A DNA stretch of 64,000 bases from Liquidambar formosana. Lineage: Eukaryota; Streptophyta; Magnoliopsida; Saxifragales; Altingiaceae. Positions 1-16,989 of the stretch are shown in pieces. The stretch covers positions 1,798,001 to 1,862,000 of the forward strand of contig CM077834.1 of NCBI GenBank assembly GCA_039720395.1, given 5' to 3'. The position numbers and the translations under genes were made by a program. Numbering within the stretch: the stretch's first letter is position 1; every line of letters begins with the position of its first letter. The notes beneath the pieces were generated by a model. The model had not been told where the DNA came from. It did no database searches and saw only the letters and a program-made list of their open reading frames with translations.

Positions 1-119
1 TATGGTTTTAAACTTCTGTAAGCTATCATAAGTTATTTTCGCTCCTGCAAGCAACTAAAGTTTAACCCGAACTTCTTCAAGCAACTAAAGTTTAACTCAA
101 ATTTGAAGTTTAAAACCAT
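1..119. repeat. Short inverted-repeat element in upstream intron or flank
   Basis: The first 16 bases (TATGGTTTTAAACTTC) are the exact reverse complement of positions 104-119, so the segment can fold back with its ends at the arm tips. Inside it, an 18-19 bp motif containing CAAGCAACTAAAGTTTAAC occurs twice (about 49-67 and 77-95). This looks like a small MITE-like or fold-back element sitting in an intron of the methyltransferase gene that begins to the left of the window. The element may extend past the window edge, and no target duplication can be checked. Confidence 0.5.
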
Positions 120-358
120 AACTAAAAACATTGTCCATTTACACCAACCAATTGGGCTAAGGGATCAATCTGTGGCTAATATCCATCCGACCCTTTTCTT
201 GTTCAATACAATAAAAGGTTGCATTGGTGTTCAGATAAATGAATTCTGCTCCATATGCACTTAGACAACTTGGGTCTATAGTTCTATTTACGGAATTTTG
301 TCATCCTTTAGCACCTTTTTCCCCCCCTATCATTTTCTTGTTCCCCTCTATTTTTTAG

Positions 359-5930
<5,572 letters not shown>

Positions 5931-6929
5931 AACAAATGTAAGTAAAGCAACCCTGGATTTTCTCTATAAGTTGCTCAGCTTAAATGAGAAGTTTTCTAAA
6001 AGCCACCTACAGTAATAGTTTCTGTTGGGCTATTTCAGACCACCATTTCTTCCAAATAATTGGAGAAAGTGGAACTATGGTGATCAGGCACGTAATTTTA
6101 ACAGAACACTGCACTTTCAAGTACCAAAATGGCCCTCATTTAATTTCCCACATGTTGTATTTCTCTATTCAAAATCACTTAAACGTCAAAATTGGTCAAG
6201 TTAAAAAAATAGGACTCTGATCCAGAATGCTTCCTATGAAGGTCCAATTAGAAATTCTAAGTTACATTCAAACTCAACCTTGGTTTCTGGGACAAAGCAT
6301 GTATTTCATAGGCGCAAGCCCTTCCACTTTTTGGTAACTCCCTTTATATATGGTGTGTCATTGAAGGCCCTTTATTTTTGAAGATAGCAATTAAAAGGAG
6401 TTTGCGTTGAGATCTGCCCTTTGCCAGATGCTTGAAGAGTATGCTCTACATTATTGCTATTCTGTTGGACTGGCTTTCGTAACAAAACCCCAATGCCATT
6501 TGGATATAAATCCAGACAGATAAGTGGATTAGATCATATATTATGTTCACTTGAATTGGCCTCTGGTTGATTTTGATATTTGGAGATGATACTGGAGAGC
6601 TGCTTGAGGAGGATTTTTAGCAATGGATCCTAATTTAACTTGCAGAGGCGGCACAGCAACAAGAAGGGTGCACCATTTTGCCGCAAGTTGTACGTTTTGT
6701 ATCTAAAGCTCGATTTCACTTATATGTTGTAACCATTTTTTGATGACATATATCCTTTGATAGACATTAATAATCCCGCTTTTGAGAGGTTTGTGGCAAA
6801 TAGAAAAATCAACTCTTTTTAGACCGTGATTAATTCTAAATATCTGATTTTACTCTCTTTTCATATGAGCAAGAAACCACTAACACCCCATTGGGCCATT
6901 TGGGCCGAGGATACGAGCCCGAAACAAGC
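5931..6929. other. 3' flank of the methyltransferase gene; no further gene seen
   Basis: This stretch holds the 3' untranslated region and spacer. Open frames are short and lack family features. There is no obvious transposon structure. I see no clear polyadenylation signal strong enough to call. Confidence 0.6.
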
Positions 6930-7195
6930 TTATAATGCCAAAATCATGAAAGGGATGTCATATTCTACAACACAATCGTGTCAAAACCAGTTGTATTACT
7001 AACCCAACAAAGCCACTTCAATTTGCTAATTTCTTGTTCCTCCATGTCTACGAGTAGTACTGTTGCTTGTCTTTATCCCCTTCTTATGACATTTTCCTTC
7101 AACCACCCTTACAAACTATTCAGGTTTTCCAGCTAAGAACATATATAAGACATCCCATGACCGATCCAAATATCATTCCATTGTAAGAGATCATA
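6930..7195 (-). pseudogene. RLP pseudogene fragment: C-terminal membrane segment and tail plus 3' flank
   Basis: Reading the minus strand gives a membrane segment GMIFGSVMGCLIYVL that still shows the GxxxGxxxG spacing. A stop follows almost at once, and then, after a frame change, a tail FVRVVEGKCHKKG..RRHGGTRN ending in TAG. The intact RLP at 18999-22433 has the matching GVVYGLAMGCLM and LVRLVEGKNLKKV..RRRGGRRN. The flank at 6930-7000 also resembles the 3' flank of the RLP pseudogene at about 44225-44330. The fragment therefore derives from an RLP 3' end and cannot be translated as is. With the N-terminal relic at 8455-8900 it may form one pseudogene whose LRR region is gone. Confidence 0.85.
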
Positions 7196-8089
7196 AATAG
7201 AAGCATTATAATAATGTAATTGAGATATGTATCTCAATCCCAATCTTTGAGATTGGATTGGTATGATTTAGTGTATACTCATATTCTCCTACAGGTGAAA
7301 GGTGAGTGAAATTAAAGAGGAGTTGCTCACGGTAAGTAACCAAGTATTGTTTAAAATAAAAAATCATAATGGACAAATTTTAAAATGTAACTAAAATGTG
7401 TATAAAAATTTATAATTTAAAAAAAAAAAAAAAATGAGGGGGTTCAATTGACCCCCCTTTGGCTCTGACCATGGATGGCATTGGATATAGTGAAGATCAA
7501 CTCAGCCACCATTTTGTCATCTATGGAATTGTCTCAGTAACTATGGATGCATTTTGACGGTAATATATAAAATACATTTATTAAAATTTAGTTTTTATTT
7601 GCATAGTTAATTTTTGTCGCTAGGCAAAGGCAAAGGCAAAGTCAAAGGCAAAGGCACATAATAAGGCAACAACAAAAGCTCATCATTCTGCATTACTCTT
7701 ACGTTTACTGTACTATATAGTAACTGCACCAAATCCAAATCCTATCACTGATGGGTTTCAGTTTTCCAAAAGAAATAAGTAGAGTTGGACTTGTTTAATA
7801 GGTTTTCCATCTGCCATTGATTAGTTATAATGCATAAGAAAATTGATCCTTTTGCTAAAGGAAATTTCAAACCGCACCAAAATGAATAAGAACAGTTTAG
7901 ATTTTCTAACAATCTATAACTATTTCGCATCTCACAGGTACTAAAGGCCTGCCCGTCTCACAACCCGCAAAAACTTGCGTGTTTTTTGCAAGGTAATAGA
8001 AACTCTTATTGCAAAAAGAAACTCAAGGCCTATAGCCAACATAATCTTACAATACGAGTTGAAGCCATGATGGTCCGTTCAGTGGAAAA
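7196..8089. other. Spacer without recognisable gene
   Basis: AT-rich DNA with an A-run (about 7419-7433), a short run of AGGCAA-type units (about 7622-7656) and no convincing reading frame. It lies between the C-terminal and N-terminal relics of the same RLP pseudogene, where LRR sequence would be expected, but I recognise none. Confidence 0.55.
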
Positions 8090-8452
8090 GAAACTTAAAG
8101 CGTGATTATTAAATACGCTTTCTTTCGCTAAAAGAGCTATTACTAAACATGCTGTCTTTATATTAAAAGGGTCATTACCAGAGGCACTTTTATCTACTCT
8201 TTTCTATCATTTTAAAAGAACTATTAATAAAAACGCTTTCTTTTATAATAAAAACGTTGTAAGGAACAGCGCTTTCTATATAGCTTTTAAACAACACGCT
8301 TTCTTTTAGTGTAACCCAACTCAACCATGGAACGACGCCGTCTCTCTATTAGCCAGTTGAGTAGAGCTTTCTGAGACTGTAGGAAAAGAATAGAAAAGAA
8401 ATTAAGAATTTTGATTGTACTTGTTTGGCCGCTGAGAAAATTCTGTGACTTG
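8090..8452 (+). repeat. Copy X of the PARN-like 5' flank and intron-1 segment
   Basis: Bases 8090-8340 are collinear with 57376-57622 upstream of the PARN-like exons: both have a run of AGCGTGATTAT..AACGCTTTC..ACAGCGCTTTCTATATAGCTTT motifs ending in ACGACGCCGTC/T. From about 8343 the match jumps into the PARN-like intron 1 (ATTAGC..GAGCTTTCTGAGA..ATAGAAAAGAAATTAAGAATTTT, as at about 58190-58240). The coding exon and the first part of the intron are missing. The segment runs straight into the RLP relic at 8455. Confidence 0.75.
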
Positions 8453-8454
8453 TT

Positions 8455-8900
8455 AGGTTGGCAATTGAGGGCGGGAGCTGACCACTGAAATGGTTGTCTC
8501 TGAAATTTGAATAAGTGAGGTGCCTAAACTTTGATAGTGACGATGGGATCTCTCACCCACGAAATGGTTTCTTGAGATGAAATTTGGGAGGTGTTGGAAG
8601 TGATTGAGAGTGAGGTTGAGCCATTGGTGGAGAGGAAGGAGAAAGGAGAAAGAGACTGCTGATAGCATGGATGGTGCCCTGAAGCCAACTGCAATTGAGG
8701 TCAAGGCCGATCACGTTCCCTGTCATCCTATCGCACGTGACACCATCCCATGAGCAGCAAACCAGCAATCGATACCCTCCTCCCAGCTTTGCATTCTTCA
8801 CAATGAGAAGAAGCAGAAATATAAAATATTAAAAGGAAAAGTTGTTTTTGAAGTGGTTGAAAGCAATGCTCTGGTCATGGGGACACATATGGGTACAATA
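8455..8900 (-). pseudogene. RLP pseudogene fragment: N-terminal cap
   Basis: On the minus strand, PHDQSIAFNHFKNN (about 8850-8890) is followed after frame changes by LLVCCSWDGVTCDRMTGN, then VIGLDLNCSWLQGTIHA and FLLPLHQWLNLTLNHF. This is the typical LRR N-cap plus first LRR of a Cf-like RLP. Unlike the intact gene downstream, the relic keeps both cysteines of the CCSWDGVTC motif. At least two frameshifts are needed to read it. It ends abruptly at about 8455, where PARN-like intron sequence begins. Confidence 0.85.
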
Positions 8901-10073
8901 AGGTTAATTGGTCTGAATGCAATTAATTGTTAAAAAGATCATCATCTAGGCCCATCATCTCTATTGGTCGAGCTAATTTAGTATTGTTAAGACACTTTTT
9001 GGACAAGTTTGAACAGTAATGTGGTTATTCTAATGGAATTGAGGGTGAAATGACGGTTTATATTTATCTTATTTTACTTGCTTATATATATTTGAATTAC
9101 AGATTCTTGCATTATCTATATATAGTGAATCAGGTGATCTGTGGTTTACTCGATGAGTTCTCTCAAGTAGATTAACAGATTAATTATGAGAGGAAAAAAT
9201 GTGAGTTATGAAAGGCCAAACCAGATGACCATTTGACACGGAGTTTGATTGAACCCGAGTCAACCAATCACAGCTTACGGCTTAAATTGATGATGAGAAT
9301 GTTATGGCAACTATCATGGCCTCAATTTCTTTGGCACCTATATTTGGATCTCGCTCGGAACACAAGAAGCCCAACAGTGGAATCTTTCTTCTGCTCGCCT
9401 CTTTTTGCTTGACAATGCTCTATTAATTTAATTCAGCTCCCTAGAGCAGATGGGTTTAGGAGCTGTAAACCTTAGTGCCTTTTTCTTTGACACTTTGAGA
9501 CATCCAATTCAAACACTGCTCTAAATTAAAGGCTGAACATCATGTACTCCGGTGTACTGCTGGTGAACCTTCAATTCAGGGCACCCTCAACTTCCACTCC
9601 CAAATGACAGAGAAGCTCAGCAAGTAGGGCAAACTTCGATCTGCTTGTCTTTCTCTGAGCTCTACCATGCGTTAGTGTCATTTTTGGCTAAATCCATACC
9701 AACAAGGCTACTATTCTGGTGGTCACGCTGGTCAGGTTTTTGAAATTAGGTGGGGTTGACCATACGCTTTCTTAGGTCCATTGGTCTGTCTTTTCCTACC
9801 AAACATGCAGTTACAGTGGACCCAATTAACCCACCCAAACCAACCTCTCCCTCTGCCTCTCCCCCTCTAAATTCACAAATACAACATTTTATTATGTGAA
9901 AATCTCTTCCTTTTCATAACTAAATTGAAATGCAATACCCTTTAACAATTTCATTCCAAACAAATCAACTATGGTTACAAAAGCTATAAAGGAACCAAAT
10001 GGGGGTGGGTGTTCCAAGGAACTTGAATTTCAGCTGCTTCAGCAACAATTGGCAATCTGGGAACTTGTCCCAA

Positions 10074-10191
10074 CAAGCAAGAAGAAGACCCATATATCAA
10101 ACACACTAATGGTTCACCTAAAAACATCATAAATCCAGAATTTGGATTCTTGCAAGCAAGAAGAAGATCCATATATCAAACACACTAATGG
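10074..10191. repeat. Direct repeat, two 39-bp units 79 bp apart
   Basis: The unit AGCAAGAAGAAGA(C/T)CCATATATCAAACACACTAATGG occurs twice with one mismatch, separated by 40 bases. No function is evident. Confidence 0.8.
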
Positions 10192-10719
10192 GAATGCGTC
10201 ATCCATATATTAAAATGCAGCTAAAACTATGGAAAATAAACAAACAAGGAAAATGACCTTAAAAGAAAATGAGCATAACCATCATCATTTGATGTATCTT
10301 GTCCGAAAGCTAGACTATCCATATTTAAAAAAGTAGTTAAAACAAATAAATAACAAACTATCCAAAACTATCCTTAAGATAGAACTATGGAAAACTCACT
10401 ATAGCAGCCACATCAATCAATGCATAATGGGAATGCAAACATCCAACTTAATACCTAGAAGATTTTTTCCATATTTCATCCTCATATAACCAGATTCATA
10501 TTTCATCCTCATATACGCAGATTCTCCCCAGCCAGGTCCTCATGAATTCTTGATCAGCCAATACTTCTCCCCCGTAAATCTCTCCCATATCCAACCACTA
10601 GAACTAAATGGTTTAGTGTTCCTGGACAATCATTGCGAAAGATCCCATACAAAATTATACAAACCACATGAGAAATTTAAAAATAATAAAAAAAAGAACA
10701 TAAAAAAACCAAATTAAAA

Positions 10720-10905
10720 AATAAAAAAAAGTATACGTACGCCCTTATACAGTGAAAACGCTTTGGATGCATGCACTCCAGCGAGAAGAGGCTGTTTGCA
10801 CACGGCATGTAGCATTTGACGCTCCTTTGTAAAGAAGTGCTTTGCAAAGTCAGCCATTTTTACGATAGGTTCCTTCACCTTTGTCAAATCACAGGGTCCA
10901 TGCAT
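10720..10905 (-). other. Possible orphan exon, unrecognised protein segment
   Basis: The minus strand has an open stretch of about 60 codons starting after a CACAG that could be an acceptor and beginning MHGPCDLTKVKEP, with later KMADFAKHFFTKERQ and KAFSLYKG. Its composition is more protein-like than neighbouring frames, and it has a plausible GT after YKG. I do not recognise the family, and no partner exons are visible nearby. It could be a captured exon in a transposon, or chance. Confidence 0.2.
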
Positions 10906-11582
10906 TCCTGTGAATGGGTAGTTCTTCTCGATCTGTTGTTAAGCTCATTTCCATTACATAGTTTAATATTACTTTTACATCTCCCGTAAAGGGATAATAT
11001 AAATGATTAGACACATACCTTTTTCCTACACCACCCATTCCAAAAAGACATTTCCATAACCAATCTAAATTTGAAGACAGAGAAGATATATTCAGTTCGG
11101 TAACATAAACAAATGAGAAGCAACTATGAATTTCAACTTTAAATAAATCACTCAACCCCTTCAAAAATTCTTCTATTTTTCCTTTCTAGATAGTTTAAAA
11201 AAAATGAGGTTCATCTTTTAAACAAAATATGCATAGTAATTAGTAGATCTAGTACTCCACTAATTGGATTACTCCATAAGGTTCATCTTTTGAAGTATTC
11301 ATAGAGAAAATTATTCAATTTTAAAGAAAACCACCAGCCAACGAAATGATTGTTCCATGCGGTTGCAATGATTATCAATAACAAAACAAACGCCGACATA
11401 ACATGCACCAATTCTCACACATTTGAATCAATCCTCCTACTGAATTTTATCCCATCAAAGGTGGTTTACTGGTTTGTAATGCTCAATATGTAACATTCAA
11501 CAAATTTGGAATATTTAACATACTACTTATGCAACTAAATTTTTAAACACAATTTCAGATTAAATTTTTACCAGAGTAAGGG

Positions 11583-11890
11583 CATGTTTGGCAATCCTGA
11601 AATTTGTTTCAGGTTGGTTTAAACCAATTTTGTCTGCCTAGTTCATGCCTAGGCTGAACTCTTTTTAATTTTCAGATTGTTTGGTTAAAAATGAGTTCTA
11701 GCCTTGTTTTATATTTTCATATTGTTTGGCATCTCCAACGGGAGAGCTATACTGTGAGCTAAAGCTAAATATAGCTCAAAGAGGGAAAAGGGCTTCTCCA
11801 ACCGGGGAGCTAAACCATGAGCTAAAATAGCTCAGTGCTAATTGAGAGCCAAATTTGGCTCTCGGTTTAACTCAAAGCTATTTGGCCGTG
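11583..11890. repeat. MITE-like fragment with GAGCTA..TAGCTC motifs
   Basis: Two imperfect tandem units (CTCCAACGGGAGAGCTATACTG.. at about 11733 and CTCCAACCGGGGAGCTAAACC.. at about 11795) contain alternating AGCTAAA and TAGCTCA words able to pair. The wording resembles the MITE at 35574-36160 (GAGCATCTCCAAGGGTGAGC). The ends are not clear enough to give target duplications. Confidence 0.4.
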
Positions 11891-12829
11891 TCACCAAAAT
11901 GGGGTGGGAGGAGAGAGGTTTCCTCCCAGATCAGTTGGGAGACTTAACCAAGAACAAAAGACAGTGAACAAAAAATCCAAAATCAAATGAACAATAATCT
12001 GAAAAAAAATGTATATACACAGCATGATGAACAATTCCAAAATGACCAATTCTCAAAAGAAAAAATAAAATAAAAATATATATATATACCCACATATATA
12101 GAACAAAGGAAGAGATTGACGCACCGGCGACGATGAAGATGAAGATCGACGCCTCCAAGACTCCAAGATCGTATTTCTCTTTCTTTCTTCCATTTTCTCA
12201 GCTCCCAAATGAGATCGCCGGCAATGTGGGTGTGTTTCCCACAAATCGAGCCAAAATCCACAGCGATGAGGTTTGTTAACGGTGAGTATTGGGGATGGAC
12301 AGCCGTGTGAGGCTTGGCCGAGAGAGATGGGGGGAGGGGAGGGGAGGGGAGGAGAGAGACAGAGAGAAGTGTGGCTGTGGGTGAGGGTTGTTTTTTAACG
12401 GAGGGGTTGGGGTTGGATTTTATGGGGTTGGGTTTTGGGGTTCTTCAAGCAATCAAGCGGAGAGCGAGACACGTGGGGTGGGTGGGTGGGTTTAATGAGG
12501 GGTTGTTCTAAGGGGTTATTCAAACACAGAGAGAGACAGATGGGGTGGGTGGGTAGGTTCAATGAGGGGTCATTCTTCCACCCCAAATTAACAGCCAGAC
12601 TCCAAATCGATTGAGTATTTATGTTCCTTCATGCTCATGGACTCAGTGTCACTAATTTGATAAATCGTCTATACAGAACCCATAAATAAATAAATCAACT
12701 TCATTAAACAAGTTTAAACCACCTACATTTTAAAAAAAAATTTGTTTTCAATTAAGTTCTAGCATCCTTTATAGCTTTTCACCATCTAACATATTATTCT
12801 ATTGATTCAAATTAATTAAATGGCTGTCA
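11891..12829. other. Spacer with GA-rich low-complexity tract
   Basis: Contains a TATA-rich run (about 12078-12088), a G/A-rich tract with GGGGA repeats (about 12328-12362) and two copies of a GGGGTGGGTGGGTxGGTTxAATGAGGGG motif (about 12475-12510 and 12541-12574). The short frames on both strands here are compositional artefacts. Confidence 0.5.
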
Positions 12830-14615
12830 AGGGTTTGTGTGTGTGGGGATGTGTGTCCTCTTACTTTTTGGGAGTGTTCGTGGGAGGATTATCGACGTGG
12901 AGTCAATAGGGCCCACATGGGTCGTAGTCCATGGAGGTTGGCCATGCGAAGTGGCTAGATAGCTGTTGGAATCGTAGTGGGCCACCCCAAAGGGGGGTCG
13001 TCGACATAGGACCCCTTGAGAGGGATCGTTGGTGGGTCGACACGGAGGAAGGCTGTTGATAGTAGGAGGTTCTCCAGAGAGGAACTTCGTCCTTTAACTG
13101 TGTAAAGTGAGGGGATGGTTGGAGCGACCAAGTCGGAGGAGAGAGAGAAGCAGCCTGATAGCAGTGTAAGGGAAATGAGAGGGCAGTGAGGTCCGCGACC
13201 TCGAGGCGTAATTGCAGCCGGAGGGTTCTAGTCCAATAGAACCTTGGAGATATATTTTGAAAAAAGGTAAGGAAGTGGGGTCGACCCGCCTTCCTTGGTG
13301 GTGATCCGATCCCGTTGTGGGGTTTTGGATGTCATGGTGGTATGTTGGATGGTATTGATGATGGTGGTGATGTTGGATAAGTGATAGTGGTTAAGGTGGA
13401 GTGTTGGAATGTTGGTATGTTAGAAGGTTGAGGCAGAAGGCCTTAGTGGTGGGTCGCCGAGTTGGTGTGTTGGCTCACCAGGTTTCACTCGGTTTCGTCC
13501 CCTTCTCCCTCTCTTGGTCCCCCCTGAGAATGGGGGCAAAGATGGCCTTTTATAGTGGTGGAGTCTAGGATAACCTAGCAGGGTGAGTAGGATAGGTGGG
13601 TAGGTAGGGTAATGGGGGCAGTAGGCTTAGGCTCATAATAGGCCTGTTGCGGTGGTGCCGTGTGCATGGTCGCCCATACCGTGTCAGTCCAGGCGACCAT
13701 GCCGTGTCAGGCGGTGATGTGACCGGTCGCGTTCCCTCAACTGCCATCAGACTGACTAAGGCAGGTTCGCTGATTCCCAATACCATGGGAGCGACCCGTA
13801 CCTTAGAGAACCTTCTCTCTAGCCACCAAACCAAGATCCTCCAACCATCCCAATGAGAACCTGGGTCAAGGTCGACGACCTTGCCCAAACACCAAGCTCA
13901 AGATTGAGCTCCCCAGGTACTGCCCGACCTGGGCAGGCATGGCGCCAGGGTGTAGTGCCACTATGGCACTCCAAGTGGACCGTGTCAGGTCGACAACTTG
14001 GCTCCCGCTGCGCGATGCAGCAGGCATCCGACCCGAAGGGGGCACGAGGACCCACCCCGAGATAGCTCGGGCAACTCGACAAAAGAGGCATCCATCCGGA
14101 GATGGGCAGCCTCGATGAGCTGTGACGTACTCACCAAGGGTACTTAAGCCAAAGAAGGCACTAAGCAAGAGCTATGCCGAAGGCCACTGGCGACTTATGA
14201 TTGGCGAGCTATACCATAGGCTAATAGCGACTTAAGATGGCGAGTTAAGCATCCTTTTGGAGAAGGGCATCTCCGACAAGGGAGGTAACCATCCAGAGAT
14301 GGGTGAGATATGCCATAGGCTGATAGCGACTTAAGATGGCGATATCGAAGTCGACCTTGGTACCATCGCGAGGCGAGGTAAAGGCAATAAACAATATCGG
14401 TGACCTCGTAGGGCGAGATCGGCGACCTTCTGAGAGGTATGTGAGATATGGTGCTTTAGAATATTAGGAATGAGGCCACGTCACTAAAGTAGTGGGCACG
14501 TGTCAAGTGCGGCATCAGGCCATATGGAGACCTTCCATTGGATTGGAAGGTCACGTGGCAGCTTATCATCGATCTGACGTGGTTGATGCGATCTACGTAT
14601 AAACAGGGAGAAAAT
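12830..14615 (-). mobile_element. GC-rich island, probable solo LTR or LTR fragment of a Ty3/Gypsy-type element
   Basis: GC content rises sharply at about 12850 and falls again at about 14600. Read on the minus strand there is a TATAAAA box (13550-13556) followed by a leader-like, C/T-rich stretch, as in plant LTR promoters. A degenerate internal repeat around ATAGCGACTTAAGATGGCGA occurs at about 14222-14245 and 14320-14343. There is no gag or pol frame. The exact ends and a target duplication could not be fixed; a TG..CA frame from about 12836 to 14610 is possible but unsupported by flanking repeats. Confidence 0.45.
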
Positions 14616-14692
14616 AATAACAATAATAATAATTAAATAGTTTTTTGGCCCATAAGGTTAACCCACTAGGAAAACGATGTTAGGGGAATTTT

Positions 14693-14829
14693 AGATTCAT
14701 GTGGCTAAAGAAAATTAATTACAGTTGAGTGTAAAATGCTACTAATTTTCTAATAAATGACTATTAACTCAACTAACAATGATTATTAACTGTAATTATT
14801 TTTCTAGCTGACCCATCTAAAATTCCTCC
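14693..14829. repeat. Degenerate fold-back element (MITE-like)
   Basis: The left arm GGGGAATTTTAGAT..GAAAATTAATTACAGTTGAG pairs imperfectly with the right arm (reverse complement GGAGGAATTTTAGAT..AAAAATAATTACAGTTAAT). The arms are about 50 bases long with a short centre. No clear target duplication is visible. Confidence 0.5.
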
Positions 14830-15424
14830 ATGGATTTTTGCTGATTTCACATGGAATTTTCCCGAGTTGATGAAGTAATTCTATTAGAGAGATCAAAATT
14901 TGAAATACAAGAAATCTAGTTCAGGGTGATTTCTTATTTTCTTTGGTTAAGTTGATATTCGATTTTACTTCTTTGTCTTTAGTGTTATGAATTCCAGTAT
15001 AATCTAGGGTTGCATCATTGAGGTGAAATCTTATTAAAACCAGAAGCTTCATAAACATGAATGATTTTTGAATCTTGTCTTTCATTAAACTAAAACATGT
15101 TGGTATGCTACAACCATTGATCTCTATTGTGGACCACAATTTGTGGTGTTAAATCCATCGTTATGATTGGGAATAATAAATCAAATGAAATTACATTTTT
15201 TTTAAAAAAAAAATTTCTATTTTATTTAAAAAGACGGCTTCTACAGGTTTACTCGTATATGCTTCTTTTCAATTATTTTACCATTGAGCAAAGCTACAAA
15301 GAAGATGAAAATTGTGCAATTTTCTAGGGACATTGTACCAAGTCCTGAGATTTCAGGAGTTCCACATGGTTCAATGGTTTGCTGATCATACGTGAAAGAA
15401 GCATCTTTTTTTCAACAAAAAAAA

Positions 15425-16650
15425 ATTTATTTTCCTCTTGCTGCCACACGAAAGAAGCATTCTAGAAGTACAAATATTCTAAGGACATTGTGACATGTCT
15501 TGAGCTTCTGGAGTTCCTCCATGGTTCAATGGGTTGCCTTACCTTTTCTCTCTCTTTTTCCCCCTTTTTATTTTAACCCAAAAGAAAATGTTGGCAATAC
15601 TGGCTAAGATGGTATTAATAAAATTTAGAGTAGTGAGCACATGATTTAGAGAAGTACAAATATTCTAAGGAAATTTTTTTTCCCACAAAACAAACAACAC
15701 ACTTCAAAGCCATGCAATTATTCTCCCCCACTACCTTCCCCACCGCCCTCTGACATGGGAGTGACATCCACATGGGTTTTGAGTTTAATCCCATATAAGT
15801 AAAATGTTAAATGGAAGAGGTAGATGGGTTGATCAATCTAACACTACCCTTTGCAAATGCATCCAAGAAAAACCAACCTTAGATACTGTAAATAGGGGGT
15901 AAATGCGTAATGCACCACAATTGTGCTCAAGAACTTCAAACTTCAAGGGCCACAAGGGCCCATATATGGTTGGAGGACTTGTCTACGTTGGAGGGCAATC
16001 CAGGCGTAGAGGTACAACTAAAGCAGGCTCAACCCATCCAACCTGAGCCCAACTCATAATATGGGCAAGTTTGGGAAACTATTGTTAATTAATGGGTTGG
16101 ACTTGTCTAAATTGGAGGGCATGTTTCCCCAACCCATAATAGGACAACCCTGCAACAGCGAAAGCCTCATCCCAGTGGCTAGGCGCAATCTATTTCCATT
16201 TACATGATCTATTTAAAAAACAAAAAAACAAAAAAAAAAAAAAACAAACAAACTAGTTTGAAATTATAAGCTAGCAAGAAAAGATGGCAACGATTCAAGT
16301 AATCTCAACTGAGTAGAGAAAATTTTTCTTCTTTCATTATCTTTATTAATTATCTGCCTGATCAATAAGCCATATTTTAGTAATCTTAAGCCAATGAGAG
16401 TAGCAACAATTGGAGGAGTGGAGTGAGTTCGCGTTGCTTTTGATCTTTTGTTGTTTTAATCTGCTATCATCATTCTGTATAAAATATTTATTTCATTAAC
16501 GGGGGACTTAGGTACGCAATCCAATAATCAATTAGGCCACTTGTGTCTTATCAAGACTAAAATTATGGATTATTTGGACATGTACTGCCTTGTTTTTACT
16601 GTAAGCAGAGTGGAGAGGGTCGGCCTTGTTTTTAGGGCACACGAGTACTC
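15425..16650. repeat. Repeat B, copy 1
   Basis: Non-coding segment starting TTCCTCTTGCTGCCACACGA and ending TGGAGAGGGTCGGCCTTG, nearly collinear with 62483-64000. It keeps the empty site (CATTTACATGATCTATTT at about 16199-16216) of the MITE present in copy 2, and about 90 bases (16451-16541) that copy 2 lacks. A third partial copy lies at 41090-41520. No coding potential is seen. Confidence 0.85.
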
Positions 16651-16740
16651 TTTGGCCAGTCTTCTTGTTCACCTTTATATTATTCTATATTTATATAAAT
16701 AAATTGCATTTCTTATCACGAGCGAGTGAGTGCGCACAAC

Positions 16741-16775
<35 letters not shown>

Positions 16776-16989
16776 AATAACATCAAGCTCACACCCAGAT
16801 TTACCCTTGTTCGAAAAGAAAAAGGGTGTGCAGTTCCAATAATGGTAGACTCAAACTAACATGAATTAGCTCTAAAATTCTTAGAACCAAATTCTAGGTG
16901 GGATTTGTGTTTAAAATAGAATTTGTCAAATTCACAAATTCTTAGAACCAAATTCTTTAATTGACCAGTTTAATTTGGAATTTTTAAAA

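Larger units (their letters stand above)
8901..11582. other. Intergenic region without a supported gene
   Basis: Mostly AT-rich DNA with short open frames only. It includes a 39-bp direct repeat (10074-10112 and 10153-10191) and one possible exon-like stretch (10720-10905, listed separately). A segment around 11020-11060 is shared with about 40000 and 56830 (TTTCCTACACCA..ATTCCAAAA), so it is part of a dispersed non-coding repeat. Confidence 0.5.

Noticed and set aside
10889..11164. Minus-strand peptide with GMGGVGKRY, resembling the P-loop of NB-ARC resistance proteins
   Set aside because: The same DNA phrase (CCTACACCACCCATTCCAAAA) occurs in non-coding repeats near 40000 and 56830, and no other NB-ARC motif is nearby.
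12314..12586. Short frames in the GA/GGGGT-rich tract
   Set aside because: Low-complexity composition, no homology pattern and frames open on both strands.
13565..14168. Several overlapping frames of about 100 codons in the GC-rich block
   Set aside because: High GC lowers stop frequency; the block has LTR-promoter features and no protein motif.
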